Assembly: GCF_001649575.2 (NCBI RefSeq)
Contig: NC_051449.1
Location: 22,568,462-22,632,461, forward strand
Length of the DNA: 64,000 bases
From: Kryptolebias marmoratus
Taxonomy: Eukaryota > Chordata > Actinopteri > Cyprinodontiformes > Rivulidae
Reading direction: 5' to 3'
Shown: positions 10,901 through 20,880 of the stretch, piece after piece
How positions within the stretch are numbered: position 1 is the first letter of the stretch
Layout: each line of letters begins with the position of its first letter
The notes under the pieces: model-generated
Told to the model about the DNA's origin: nothing
What the model saw: the letters and a program-made list of their open reading frames with translations, nothing else
The model's database searches: none
Translations under genes and position numbers: made by a program

Positions 10901-11651
10901 TGGTTGGATGTGGCGGCCATCTTGAATCGTGTCCGCTCCTAAAGTTAAAGAGCTGCAGATGTGCATTTGACGATTCGCTTCTGCAAGCTTTGTAAAAATT
11001 CGCCGGGTAGTTTACGAGATATTTTGCTAACAAACAGACTTGCGCACACACACAGATACGAGCAAAAGCAGCAGGTATCCTCCGCCTTTCTGAGGCAAGT
11101 GATAATAAGCTATCAGACCACATCTATAACAGCGATGTAACTTTGGTACTTACACGTTCAGGGACTTGGCAGCCTCGTAGACACCGACTGTAATGCAGCC
11201 CTGTGGCAACGCAGAGGTCAGGACTTCTTCCAAAGCTGTGGCCACTGTATCCATCCTGCAACACAGACAAATGTTCATACTCACTCCGGGGGAGGGCTCG
11301 GAAACCTCCGGTTAACGTTTAGCTAGCCCCGCTAACCACCGCCGATGAGTACCGACAAGTTTTCTCTGTTCCTCTGTGACTTACTTACAACCGAAGGGAC
11401 GTGTAACCCTTACGGAAAAAATAATGAAAAAAACAAAAACACAAACAAACCCCCAAACTAAGACAGTTAATATCGAGCTAATGCGTAAAAAATATTCACC
11501 TAAAGCAAAGATGTTGGCTAGCAGCGCAAAATACAGATCTCGTGCAACAAAAGTTATGCACGAGACGTTCCTTAACAAATTAAATAAGCCACAATACTGC
11601 TTCTTTTTACCTTTCCTGGGAATAATCTCCATTTAGTTCCTCAAATGTCAT
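7962..11651 (-). CDS. gadd45a: Growth arrest and DNA-damage-inducible protein 45 alpha, four coding exons
   Basis: Coding exons on the minus strand are 11651-11611, 11255-11154, 9685-9466 and 8075-7962 (41+102+220+114 = 477 bp, 158 residues plus stop). Each intron has GT/AG ends: donors GTAAAA, GTAAGT and GTAAGT; acceptors TTGCAG, CCACAG and TTTCAG. The protein opens MTFEELNGDYSQERMD, runs through VGVYEAAKSLNVDPDNVVL, has the family core [20 protein letters not shown] and ends QWVPVINLPER. The acidic ATDDDDVKD loop after the first strands is typical. Family knowledge: GADD45 proteins are small nuclear/cytoplasmic stress sensors with an L7Ae/S12e-like fold that bind PCNA, p21, CDK1/cyclin B1 and MEKK4, and are induced by DNA damage. 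Alpha is preferred over beta or gamma because of the RMDTV-ALEEVL start and the WKDPALSKL-FCRESR-MDQWVPVINLPER tail. Which fish alpha duplicate it is cannot be told. Length and exon sizes match the family and no lesion is seen. Introns 2 and 3 hold transposons. Confidence 0.96.
8363..8776. mobile_element. hAT-like MITE in gadd45a intron 3
   Basis: Imperfect terminal inverted repeats: AGGGATGCACCGATACCA at the left and TGGTATCAGTGCATCTCT at the right, 16 of 18 positions matching on inversion. The interior is non-coding and includes a short (GT)n. The 5'-RGGGATGCACCGATACC type end is common in fish hAT elements. A clean 8-bp target duplication is not visible. Confidence 0.65.
8790..8910 (+). 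pseudogene. BED-zinc-finger-like transposase fragment
   Basis: Reads EVREYFKPADNERLVCALCK on the plus strand, resembling the start of a BED finger of hAT/ZBED transposases (aromatic VREYF, then CxxC). The His half of the finger is absent and a stop follows soon after. It abuts the MITE above but lies outside its inverted repeats. It sits antisense inside gadd45a intron 3. Confidence 0.5.
9311..9362 (-). promoter_or_regulatory. Candidate intron 3 damage-response element: AP-1 plus p53 half-sites
   Basis: Inside gadd45a intron 3, about 105 to 155 bp past the exon 3 donor. A perfect AP-1 site ATGAGTCAT is at 9311-9319. A perfect p53 half-site GAACAAGTCC (RRRCWWGYYY) is at 9343-9352, abutted without spacer by AGGGAAGCTC (9353-9362, one core mismatch). 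Two bases away on the other side is TTGCATGCCA (9331-9340), which has a CATG core but poor flanks. Established knowledge: the mammalian gene has its p53 site, and a nearby AP-1 site, in this same intron. Function here is inferred. Confidence 0.5.
9760..10655 (-). mobile_element. Tc1-like transposon, internally deleted, in gadd45a intron 2
   Basis: Ends are near-perfect inverted repeats: TACATTGCCAAAAGTATT at the left, and the complement of GAATACTTTTGGCAATATA at the right. On the minus strand a helix-turn-helix part (MGRSEELSEFQRGTIIGYKL, then SREISSLLNIPQSA) lies near 10520-10380. A catalytic-domain part (LRTLWEQFGDGHFLFQHDCA, then PVHKARSIKTW) lies near 10180-10080, followed by the C-terminal end. 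At about 0.9 kb, with frameshifts, it is shorter than the usual 1.3-1.6 kb and inactive. Left flank TA and right flank TA fit Tc1 target choice. Confidence 0.85.
10660..11115 (+). repeat. Dispersed repeat DR, copy 3, in gadd45a intron 2
   Basis: Begins beside the Tc1-like element with GTAATGCATATTGCC, then CTCAGCTACTACCACATC, TGGCGGCCATCTTGAAT and GAGATATTTTGCTAACA. It ends about 40 bp from the exon 2 donor, so it is antisense to gadd45a. Confidence 0.75.
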
Positions 11652-11950
11652 GTTGAACATTAAATCCAAATCCACCCTTGTGCAAAACTAAGAGTCCGAA
11701 CAGACGAACTATGCCGGTGTCTTGTCGACTCGCCGCACGTCCTTATCTCTGCTCCACAGAGCTACAACTGACAGATTACTGTGGCAGCATCACAGTAAAA
11801 CAGTCCGGGGCAGCAGGAGCCGGGCACGATTTGCATAACTGCGTTTTGCAGTCAGTGGGCAAATCGATGTGCGGCGGGATTGGACGAACACCTAGCGACG
11901 GGCGCGTCCACCGAGCTACAGAGAAACACTGGAATGGCCGCTGACGGGCC
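11652..11950 (-). promoter_or_regulatory. gadd45a: gadd45a 5' UTR and proximal promoter region
   Basis: CpG-containing DNA directly upstream of the gadd45a start codon. Minus-strand promoter motifs: an exact octamer ATGCAAAT (plus-strand ATTTGCAT, 11829-11836) and a CCAAT box (plus-strand ATTGG, 11879-11883). Established knowledge: mammalian GADD45A promoters use OCT-1 and CCAAT (NF-Y) sites for p53-independent damage induction. The transcription start is not visible; no strong TATA box is seen. Confidence 0.55.
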
Positions 11951-13210
11951 TAGACGAGATTGTTGGCAGCCATCTTGAAAAGTTAGTTCCGTGCCACTCT
12001 ACTGTTTACACATGGAAGAAGATGCTGACGCCTTGTGGGTGCTGTATGCTGTGTCATCAGTCCATAGGCGCTCAGATAAAGACTTATTTTACCTAAGTAA
12101 ATGTATATATCACGTGAAAACAGAAAACGAGTATTCTGTAAAGTGCCTCCCAAGAATCCCATTGAATCATTAGCGGAGGAAAAATGCCAATCTGACATGC
12201 CAAAACTCTGTGATAACAGTACAAAACACACTTTCAGTAATACTTTCCATATATGCTTACATTATTTTACTTAGACTAATAACTTAGAGAGAGGGCATAA
12301 ACTCGGGGTGGGTGAAAATAATTAATTGTAAGTATTTTTTTTAACAATTAGCTCATAGTTTTTTTTAGCTTTGTAAGTTCATAAAAAGTGCACCATATAT
12401 ATATATACACACACACACAAAGGACAAGACGGACAAAAACTGAAAAGATCCCGGTTTTAATGATTTATTTATTTAATATGGCATAATACTGATGAAACGT
12501 AATGCAACATTCTTTGAGGGGATGGTTATGATTATTACAACAGTTAATGACTAAACATGGAACTTCTTCGCTGAGTTTATTTTTTTAAATCTGATGTTGA
12601 TGTGGTCTGCTGCCATTCTGACAGTAACTAAGCACTTTCCAAGATGGCGGCACAAATTCTCATCTCGCTAGCATTAATTCGCAGGGGCTGGCCACTCCAG
12701 TGTTTCTCCAGTTAAGTAGGCGTGGCTGTCTCCGACCGGTTACTACCGAAAGTGTCTGCTGTGCCCTCACAGTCACACAAACATCTTTTTCTTTTAGTCT
12801 TCTTCTGCAACACTGCGTGCCACTAGCTCATATTAACACAAACTATAGCGCCCAGTGCCTAAATGTAAAAATAATAACTTAAACAAACTGCTCCTGGATT
12901 CTGACAACGGTCTAAATTTGTAACGAATGAGTTATTTCCTTGGCACAACTTACCCCTCGCTGCCGGACAGGACTGTGCAGTTTTCTGGGCAGCTGCGTAG
13001 CAACGAGACGCTGTCCGGGGACCTCTGCACTCTAATTGGTCGACTTGTGGAGCGTGCGACATCCTCCTGGAACCGCGCGCGAGATCCAAGGAACTGGCGC
13101 GAGACTGTCCGTAACCTTGGAGTCAAGTTAAAACAAACCTGGACACACATAACTGCAGAACACCTGTACTGTTCGCAGCAGTAGTGCCCACTACCTGCCG
13201 GAAGTAATGT
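11950..13210. other. CpG-containing DNA without an assigned gene
   Basis: 12600-13200 is the most CpG-rich stretch apart from the gadd45a promoter. The plus strand has CCAAGATGGCGGC (12639-12651), a YY1-type motif containing an ATG that opens only a short frame. The minus strand has a strong donor match GGG/GTAAGT near 12953. ATTGG lies at about 13034. These suggest a promoter, perhaps bidirectional or of a non-coding RNA, but no complete gene can be built. Confidence 0.3.
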
Positions 13211-13214
13211 TGTC

Positions 13215-13830
13215 TTTGAGTCTGTTAGCAACATGTCTCTTGAACCATTCAATGATTTTAAATGAAACTTGCAGATCGCAATCATCGGATGTACACATAT
13301 GTCAAGTCAATTGTCAATCAAGTCAACTTGATTTAAGATGGCTGCCACAACCAACTGACCTTAGAAACGACAAAAATGGGAATAATTCAGACATTTTTAC
13401 AGATATTGTGCTAAAATCTGATGTGATAGTAGCTGATAGTCATTCCCAACACAGACTCTAAGTGCTACTCATTGCACAAGATCTTTACCTACAACCTCGC
13501 ATTAACTGCTGAAGTCACCCCTGTTTGTCTGTTAGCAAAAAATCTAATGAGCCACTTAACAGATTTTAATGAAACTCTGAGAAAGTAATCATTAGATGTA
13601 GATCCACAACTGATTAACGTTTGGAGTCAACTCCACTCAAGATGACTGCCACAGTTAAGCAACCTTATCAACCACAAAAACGGCTATATCTCAGTCAAAT
13701 GTGCTAAAAACCTTGGCGTCAATCCAATTCAAGATGGCCTCCACAGTTAATTGACATTAGCCAACACAAAAATGGCTAACATTATTCTGTGTCAAAGGTT
13801 AGAACGGTCTTCATTGAGAGTTGGAGGTTC
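13215..13830 (-). repeat. Dispersed repeat DR, copy 4
   Basis: Inverted orientation. Starts CTGTTAGCAACATGTCTC and contains three AAGATGG-type cores (13335, 13638, 13731), two of them about 303 bp apart, showing the internal tandem unit. Confidence 0.75.
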
Positions 13831-14035
13831 AAATTCTCTGATGTGCCCCATATTAAAGCACTGATTTGTCTCCATAGAATGATTCATTCAGGTTAGCTTT
13901 GTAAAGGTGTAGTAGAGTGCTGTATGAATGTGTGTGTGGATGGGGAAATGAGGGCATAGGTTGTGTTGTAAAGTGCTTTGAGTGACCTGCTTGGCTAGAA
14001 AGGCGCTTTATAAATACAGTCCATTTTAATTTGTT
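13830..14035 (+). repeat. SINE-like element
   Basis: Carries the fish SINE tail GTAAAGTGCTTTGAGTGACC then GGCGCTTTATAAATACAGTC. The tRNA-like head is eroded; AGTTGGAGGTTCAAATTC near 13820 may be its B-box region. Confidence 0.6.
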
Positions 14036-14355
14036 TGTTTTAGAATGAAAATAACAGTGATTCCATAATTTTCTCCTTTACTTAATTAAAAAACAACAAT
14101 TGTGATTGACTCCAACAATTATATTTCTTTCTTTTTTATTGTTTCTTGATGCCAGAAGGCTGGAATATCTTTGATTTATGTTTTTGATTCAAAATTAAAC
14201 AACTGAAAGAACATCTTCCAAGAAAGGTGGTTGAACCATACTTGGAATAATCCATTAAAAGACGAGAATGTGTGGCATGGTGTGTATTTTAAGAAATGTT
14301 CTTCTGCCTCCTGGTGGTTGTTTGTAAAATAAATAAATTTCATTTTTTCGTCCAG
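14035..14355. other. Unassigned spacer
   Basis: AT-rich, no exon or repeat recognised. Confidence 0.4.
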
Positions 14356-15360
14356 GGCTGTGCTGGGATTGTCACTGGAGATTCAGCAGCCTTATCCCCC
14401 GAGGAACGAAGCTGCTGCACATTCTGGCTGATCTAGATACAATCGAAGGGTGTCGTTCTACAGACAGCAGGAGGTTAAACAGTTTATGGGCTGGATGACA
14501 GGGACCTTTCACAATGCTGAGGGATTTTTTTTCTTACATCTTTCTTCAGCCTTTTAAAGTTTTGTCAACCATTTGGTAGAGCACATTTCAGTCCCTTGAT
14601 CTTACTGAAGCATGCACTGACCCTAACTGAAAAACAAACAAACATTGGGAATGACTGAATAAAAAGTTAAGTTGTTCTTTTTGCCCTAAATGAATAAAAA
14701 AATGCAAAGAAGAAAAATTTTAATTGCTTATTTTTAGTATGGAAATTGAAGGGTTATAAACAGACTTTAGGAAGGCGAGTGAGACTCCACTGACTCAGCC
14801 ATCATCACACGCCGCAGGGTCTTTCTGTCATTCACACTGCAGTTGCCATGCCAAGAAGTGATACAGCTGGGCAGGACACTCTTAGTAGTGCCCTAGTAAA
14901 AACCATGGTGGTATTTAAGCATGCTTCAGTCTCCTGAGGAACTCTGTCTTCTGCTGAGTTTGTTTGGCGAAGCGTGTCGGAATCCAGGAGAGATCCTCAG
15001 ATGACTACCAAACAGATTCTGTGTTGCTGACCCTTTCTAATAGGCAGATGTTAATGTAATGGATGGTGGTGGTGGTGAACAACCTTTTTGGTAAAATCCA
15101 CACAGCTCTTTAGTTTTGTAGACATAAAGAGACAGATTGTCGTCTCCCCAACACCTCCACCTCAGCCCTGTAAGATGTTTGATTATCATTACAGATAGGT
15201 CCCACCACTGCAGTGTCATGAGCAGATATCATGAACTGATTTGGGATGAATTTAACGTTACTGTCATATGTTAGCAAAGTGAAGAGCAAAAGACTAAGTA
15301 CACATCCCTGAGGGGCCTCTATGATAGAGCTCAATATCTTACTACCAACCCGAACCAATC
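14355..15360 (-). mobile_element. LINE fragment (L2/Rex1-type), 3' part
   Basis: On the minus strand 15355-15080 reads as a reverse transcriptase piece: APQGCVLSLLLFTLLTYD, then a degraded active site (expected FADDT reads SAHDT), then KELCGFYQK. The remainder down to about 14355 has the look of the element's 3' end. The catalytic motif is destroyed, so it is dead. Confidence 0.7.
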
Positions 15361-15384
15361 TTTGTATTCTTACCTGGTCAGCAG

Positions 15385-18350
15385 CATGCTACAATAATTG
15401 ATAACATTTTTACAAATATAACAGATGGGGAAGTGATAGGTGGTATCTTAACAATCGATGTAAGTAATCACTTACCAGTTTTCATGATTTATAAAAATGA
15501 TCAATATAATATAAAACCAGTTACAATCAAAGTAAAAACAATAAACACATAAAAAAAGCTCTGGATAAATTAAAAGACGATCTGGGAAAACAAAACTGGG
15601 AGGATGTGTATGTTGACGATGTAAACAAAGCATATGACGTTTTCATGAAAATTTTAGGACCATTGTAAGAAAAGAATTGTGTGCAAAACAATTACACAAA
15701 GGCAAATATTGTCGACAGACCATGGATGACAAAAGGATTGAGAAATGCTTGTAAAAAAAGAATCACTTGTATTCATGCTTCTTGAAACTACGAACAAAAG
15801 AATCAGAAGAGAAATATAAAAAATATAAAAACAAACTGGTATGGATTATAAGAAAGCAAAAGAAAGAATATCACAGTGATTTATTAGACAAAAATAAAAG
15901 TGATATGAAAGCAACATGGCGAATAATGAATAGTGTTTTGAAAAATAAAGCAAAGTCTGGTATTTCACAATATTTTGTTAAGGATGACTGTGAGGATTTG
16001 GATTTTTGTTGTTTCTGTTTTGGTTTTCTTTATGGTTTTTCTGTGGGTTTTAATTTGTGCTTTCAGTTTGGGTTTTTTTCCCTGTTTGTGTTCCTGCTCA
16101 GTATTCACTCCTCCTCTGTCACTCTTTTGCCTTTCTTGCCACGCCCATCTCCACCTGTCCGTAATCATTTCCATTCACCTGTTTCCACTTCCCTCGTTAC
16201 CCTCAGCACTCAAATACCCGGTCATTTCTCCCACTAGTCGTCGGATCATTGTTTGTTGTTTACCTTTGCTCCCCGTGTTTCCTCGTTACCTTGCCTTACT
16301 ATGCATTTGGATTTTTGTTAAGTTTTAGTTGCTGCCACGTCAGCTTTTGTTTTGTTATTTTTGTTTAGTTTATAAATTAGTTTATTTTTACCATGAATCT
16401 GCACTCAGGGTTCTTTTCTGTGTCCCGCGATCCTGACAGATGACAATGAAATCTATGATCAGAAAGAAATTGTAAAAGGATTAAAACAACTATTTTGTGA
16501 ATGTTGGCCCAAGTCTTGCATCTAACATACCAAAAGTTGATAGGACTGTCATTCATATTGAAATGGGTTGTACAAACAGTATTTTTCTTGATGGAACTGA
16601 CAAAGAAATAATGAATATTGTAAAAAATTAGTAACCAAAAGATCAAAAGACTGGGTTGACATGGATATGTTCTTGGTAAAAGAAATAATGAGTTATGTTA
16701 TTGAGCTGTTTACATATATATGTATCTTATCATTTTCAACTGGGATATTTCCAGAAAACATGAAGATAGCTAAGGTAATCCCTCTTTACAAGAGTGGTGA
16801 AAAATATGTTTTCAAATTATAGACCAATATCTTGTTACCTCAGTTTTCAAAAATTTTGGAAAAATTGTTTCTGATCAGATTAGATCAGTTAATTGATAAA
16901 CAAAATATTTTAAGTAACAATCAATACGGTTTTGAAGCTAATAATTCAACATCAATGGCTCTAATGGATTTAATAGAACACATAACAACAGCCATTGATC
17001 AAAGGCAGTACTGTGTTAGTGTTTATATTGATCTAAAAAAAGCATTCGATACCATTGATCACAATATTCTTTTGGAAAAATTTAACAAATATGGTATAAG
17101 AAGTCCAGTACTACAGTGGGTATCAAGCTACTTAACAAATAGGAAACAGTTCGTACAAATAAATGATGTAAGATCTGAATTCAGTAATATCATATGTGGG
17201 GTTCCACAAGGTTCTGTACTTGGACCAAAGTTATTTCTTCTATATGTAAATGACTTGGTGAATGTGTCAGGGTTAATGAAATGTGAATTATTTGCAGATG
17301 ACACTACATTATTTTGCTCTGGTGATGATTTAGAACAGATAATGGAAAAAATGCAGACTGAATTTGTAAAGGTACTAAATTGGTTCAAACTCAATAGATT
17401 ATCATTAAATTTGGACAAAACAAGTTACATGATATTCAGTAAAAGTAAGAAAATTGTTAATGTTTTGTTTAGAATTGAGGGTGTTGAGATTTGTAGAGTC
17501 AGTGAGGTGAAGTTTTTGGGTGTCATCACGGATGAAAACCTGACATGGAGACCTCATACAAATTACTTAAGAACAAAAATAGCAAAATCTATTGCAGTTC
17601 TGTGTAAGGTAAAGGACTTATTTAATGACAAAGCACTATTAATATACAATGCAATTATTGTTCCACACTTAATTTATTGCATTGAAGTTTGGGGAAATGC
17701 ATGTAAAACAATCACAAATCCTATTTTAGTTTTACAGAAAAGAGCCATTAGAATTATTACAAGAAAATATTATCACCCATCTAATAAATTTTTTCAACAA
17801 TTGAGATTATTAAAATTTTACGAGTTGGTAGATTATTATACTTTGCAGGTTTTGTATAAGGCGCACTTAAATGTTTTACCTATGAACATCCAATCTAATT
17901 TTGTCAAGAGGAAAAGTTCTTATAATCTTAGGGGACTAGAGATGTCTGTGAAACCTAAAGTAACTGACCTGAAGGACAGAAGTACTTCAGTCAAAGGAAT
18001 TAGACTATGGAATAATCTGGATAATGATTATAAAAATGCTGTTTCAATTAATTCGTTCAAAAAAATGATAAAAGTTAACTTGTTGAAGAAATATGAAATT
18101 GTATAATTTGTATTTGCAAGTGTTACTGTTTGAGGAGTTAAAAGTTGTTTTTTTTTTCCTCTCTTTATTTTATTTATTATTTTTTTTATTAATGTTGAAA
18201 TTAATATTATTTTTGAAAAAGGGGCAGACATAAATTTTTTTTCTTCTTTTGCTACCTTTCATTTTATTTTCATTTGAATTGTACTTTAATTTATTTGTAT
18301 TTTTTTCTTTTTTGTTTTTTTTGTAAATGAAATGAATAAACTGAACTGAA
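15385..18350 (+). mobile_element. LINE retrotransposon (CR1/L2/jockey-like), 5'-truncated and split by a solo LTR
   Basis: The order matches a fish non-LTR element. 15390-15490 is the end of the apurinic endonuclease, with the catalytic SDH changed to SNH. 15500-15988 is the linker region (PWMTKGLRNACKK, then ESEEKYKKYKNKL). 16832-18106 is a 424-codon reverse transcriptase frame with DLKKAFDTIDH, GVPQGSVLGP and ELFADDTT (the catalytic Asp pair is intact). It ends in a (CTGAA)n-type tail at 18335-18355. A 450-bp solo LTR splits it at 15989. A frameshift near 16833 separates the RT frame from upstream coding sequence, so the first Met of the long frame is not a true start. Biologically a pseudogene, but recent enough for the RT to read through. 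Confidence 0.88.
15989..16438 (+). mobile_element. Solo LTR inserted in the LINE, with 6-bp target duplication
   Basis: A 450-bp sequence starting TGTGAGGATTTGG and ending ATCCTGACA is flanked on both sides by GATGAC (15983-15988 and 16439-16444). TG...CA ends plus a short direct duplication are diagnostic of an LTR. No coding content. Related copies occur at 18665-19132, 33294-33740, 34091-34539, 37315-38356, 50175-50475 and 58455-58790. The parent family is unknown. Confidence 0.8.
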
Positions 18351-18361
18351 CTGAAATGTTT

Positions 18362-18435
18362 TCTTGATGTGCTCACACACACACACACGCACACACACAC
18401 CCCAACATATATATATATAGTGTGTGTGTGTCCAT
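18362..18435. repeat. Compound microsatellite
   Basis: (CA)n, then (AT)n, then (GT)n in succession directly after the LINE tail. Confidence 0.85.
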
Positions 18436-18664
18436 TCTAACAGTTGCACATCTACATTCCTACCAATTAATTTTTTTAGGAGATTAAAAACTGTAGTTGT
18501 AGTTTTAAACATCGTATAATTGTAAGAATTATTATTATTTTTCGTTATTTGTCTCAAACTCCTGATCAACAGAGGGAGCTGCTGAACATTCAAAGCCTCG
18601 AGAAATAAACCATATTTCAAACAGTGAAGCTTCAGTGCTTCACAAAGCTTCATCTGGCCATCAC

Positions 18665-19132
18665 TAAAATGAACCCAGACTCGACATCTTGAGGAGCTCC
18701 AGAAAAATAAAGTTTTATTAAATAGAAACATAAAGCTGACGTGGCAGCAAAACTACAAGAAACTTCATACAGTGAGACACAAGGAGCAAACCTAAACGTG
18801 ACATGAGACCAACAATGAACCAGCAAAGAGGAGATGACAGAGACTGAATATAAAAGCCTGAGGGTGAGTGGATTGCAGCTGGAGTGAAAGGTATTGGGCA
18901 ACAGGTGAAGTGGGTGTGGCAGGCTGACTGGAAAACTACTGAGGAGATGAGCTGACTGAGAGTGAATGCTGGCACAAGGAACACGGAGGGCACAGGGTGC
19001 AGAACTATACAAGAACAAAACAAAATATTAAAAACATAGGAAACAAACCAAAACACAAAGGTCACAAATGAAATCTGAACTCGAAAAGCCCACCATCAAA
19101 AAAAACAAAAACAAAACCCCCACATCATGACA
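18665..19132 (-). mobile_element. Solo LTR, same family as 15989-16438
   Basis: On the minus strand it begins TGTCATGATGTGGGGG (19132) and runs toward an AATAAA-like region near 18710. Shared internal text includes GCTGACGTGGCAGC and CAGGTGAAGTGGGTGTGGCA. The left boundary is approximate. Confidence 0.6.
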
Positions 19133-19935
19133 GTTTTGTTTGTACGCTTATATAAAAATCATCTAGCACCATCAATAGTCCCACGTTACATTAGTTAGTT
19201 TTAATGATTTTGCTCTTCAACACTTGGAGAACCCTCTGCCCTGATGAAATAAAAACTATTACTCCAATCAAAGCTGTTGGTAAATGTAAACCAGGGTTGT
19301 AGCAAGTGTGCAAAATCAGTTAATGTGATTACCTACAGATTCTTAAAGAGATGACAGACAGAGTTGATGCCCACAGTTAGTGCAATATGTAGTGTTTGGA
19401 GTTGTTGCTTTAATGGACCCCTTTATGGCATTTTTTCTGATCCCAGACTGTTCTGTGAAAAGTTCAATCTGAACTCACTGAATCTTCATTCTTTGGACAC
19501 GTGTACCATTCATGAACACCTATTCAGATAATGCTTACACATTCTTTTAAAGCTTGAGAAAAAAAACATGATTCATGGAAATGGAATTTGTTGATTTGAT
19601 TAATTAACTTCTGACCTGTGGATAATGATGGTTATTTGTGCAGTCATTCTTGGTAAGAGATTATTAAGTGTTTAACATAGCTCTATTACTTTTGTGTTTC
19701 AGTCTTTCAGGGAGTCTAACTGCCTTGTTATGCCCAGAATCTCTTGGGGTGCTGTAACCAAGCTTAAAACAAAGCCTTGACGAGGCGTGGGGTTTTCAGT
19801 ATGTGTTCAATTTGTGTTCTTTCGTTTCCCTGGTCTGTCCTTCCATCTTTGTTTGTCAATCTAAGTAGAAAAAACATTTTTTTTGCTTAGAATTGTTTTG
19901 TCATATAGCCCTGCAGAGTGAAATACAGTTAAAGC
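19133..19935. other. Unassigned spacer
   Basis: No exon, RNA gene or shared repeat recognised. Confidence 0.4.
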
Positions 19936-20013
19936 AAGAAGGAAGAGAGATTCAACAACCAGAAGACTGACATAAAAGTCATTCTTCTGGTTGTTGAATC
20001 TCTCTTCCTTCTT
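19936..20013. repeat. Perfect 31-bp inverted repeat (hairpin)
   Basis: The left arm 19936-19966 (starts AAGAAGGAAGAGAGATTC) is exactly complementary to the right arm 19983-20013 (starts TCTTCTGGTTGTTGAATC). The 16-base loop is 19967-19982. No mismatch in 31 pairs. Confidence 0.95.
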
Positions 20014-20880
20014 AGCCATAAAAGGCTTTGAGAGATAAAACAGTGATAGTTGCTGCTTGTCACCCACAGCCTTCCTCATCAGCTGACCGAGTAGACCTCC
20101 TGAAGACATCTCCTTGACTCTCAGTTACTGTGGGGGGACGCTGACTGAGACCTCACTGAGTCCTGGCTGAACACCGTCCTCCTCTTGAAGCATTCCTGGC
20201 AAAAGCCAGCAAAAGCACCCAGACAGGAGTGATGGGTGATGTGTGCCCTGGAGCTGGATCTGGTGAAAGAAAGCGACATGGTTTGGTTATAGGTTTCAGC
20301 TGATGGACATTTGATAATACCTCTTCTTCACCTGCAGTTCTATCAAAATAACCTGACAATCTGGCAGAATTATCAATATCCTTCTAATTCACATCCCAAA
20401 CACTAAAACCTAATCATATTAGTCTAAACTGTAAATTCTTGTGTGAGTAAATCCCAAATCAACCTCTTGTCCAAAAAATTCTTTTGGTTTAGGTAATCTG
20501 ATAATCTCTATTTTACTTTAGCTCATTAAATGATTAATTATTGCTTTGTTTTGTTGTATTAAAATTCTTTGTGGAATTTTATTTTGTGTTATGTTGGTTC
20601 TATTATTGTATGCTGTGGATTCTATTTTTTGATTTAGTTTATTTTTGTAATAAAACTTAAAAAGACAAAATTCAGTCTCCTTCTCATTTGGTAAATAATA
20701 TGATTAGAGATCCCTGTAATGACAGATTTAGCTTCAGCTGTTAAGCTGATAATGATAAGGGCAAGTAGGTTAACTAATCTAATGATTGAATTCCTATAAG
20801 GTATAATGAATCTGTTATTGGTCAATAAACTGACCTGATACCCCTGCCTTAGTGAGAACTTTAACATGTAGTAAAGTGAC
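20014..20880. other. Unassigned spacer
   Basis: AT-rich; no exon or shared repeat recognised. Confidence 0.4.

Noticed and set aside
12643..12711. ATGGCGGCA start as first exon of a housekeeping gene
   Set aside because: The frame ends after about 23 codons and no good donor was found within it; kept only as a promoter hint.
15767..16237. 156-codon open frame as an independent gene
   Set aside because: Its first half is the LINE linker and its second half reads into the solo LTR; a chance fusion at the insertion point.
18170..19065. Overlapping long minus-strand open frames
   Set aside because: They arise from low-complexity A/T DNA, the microsatellite and the LTR copy at 18665-19132.
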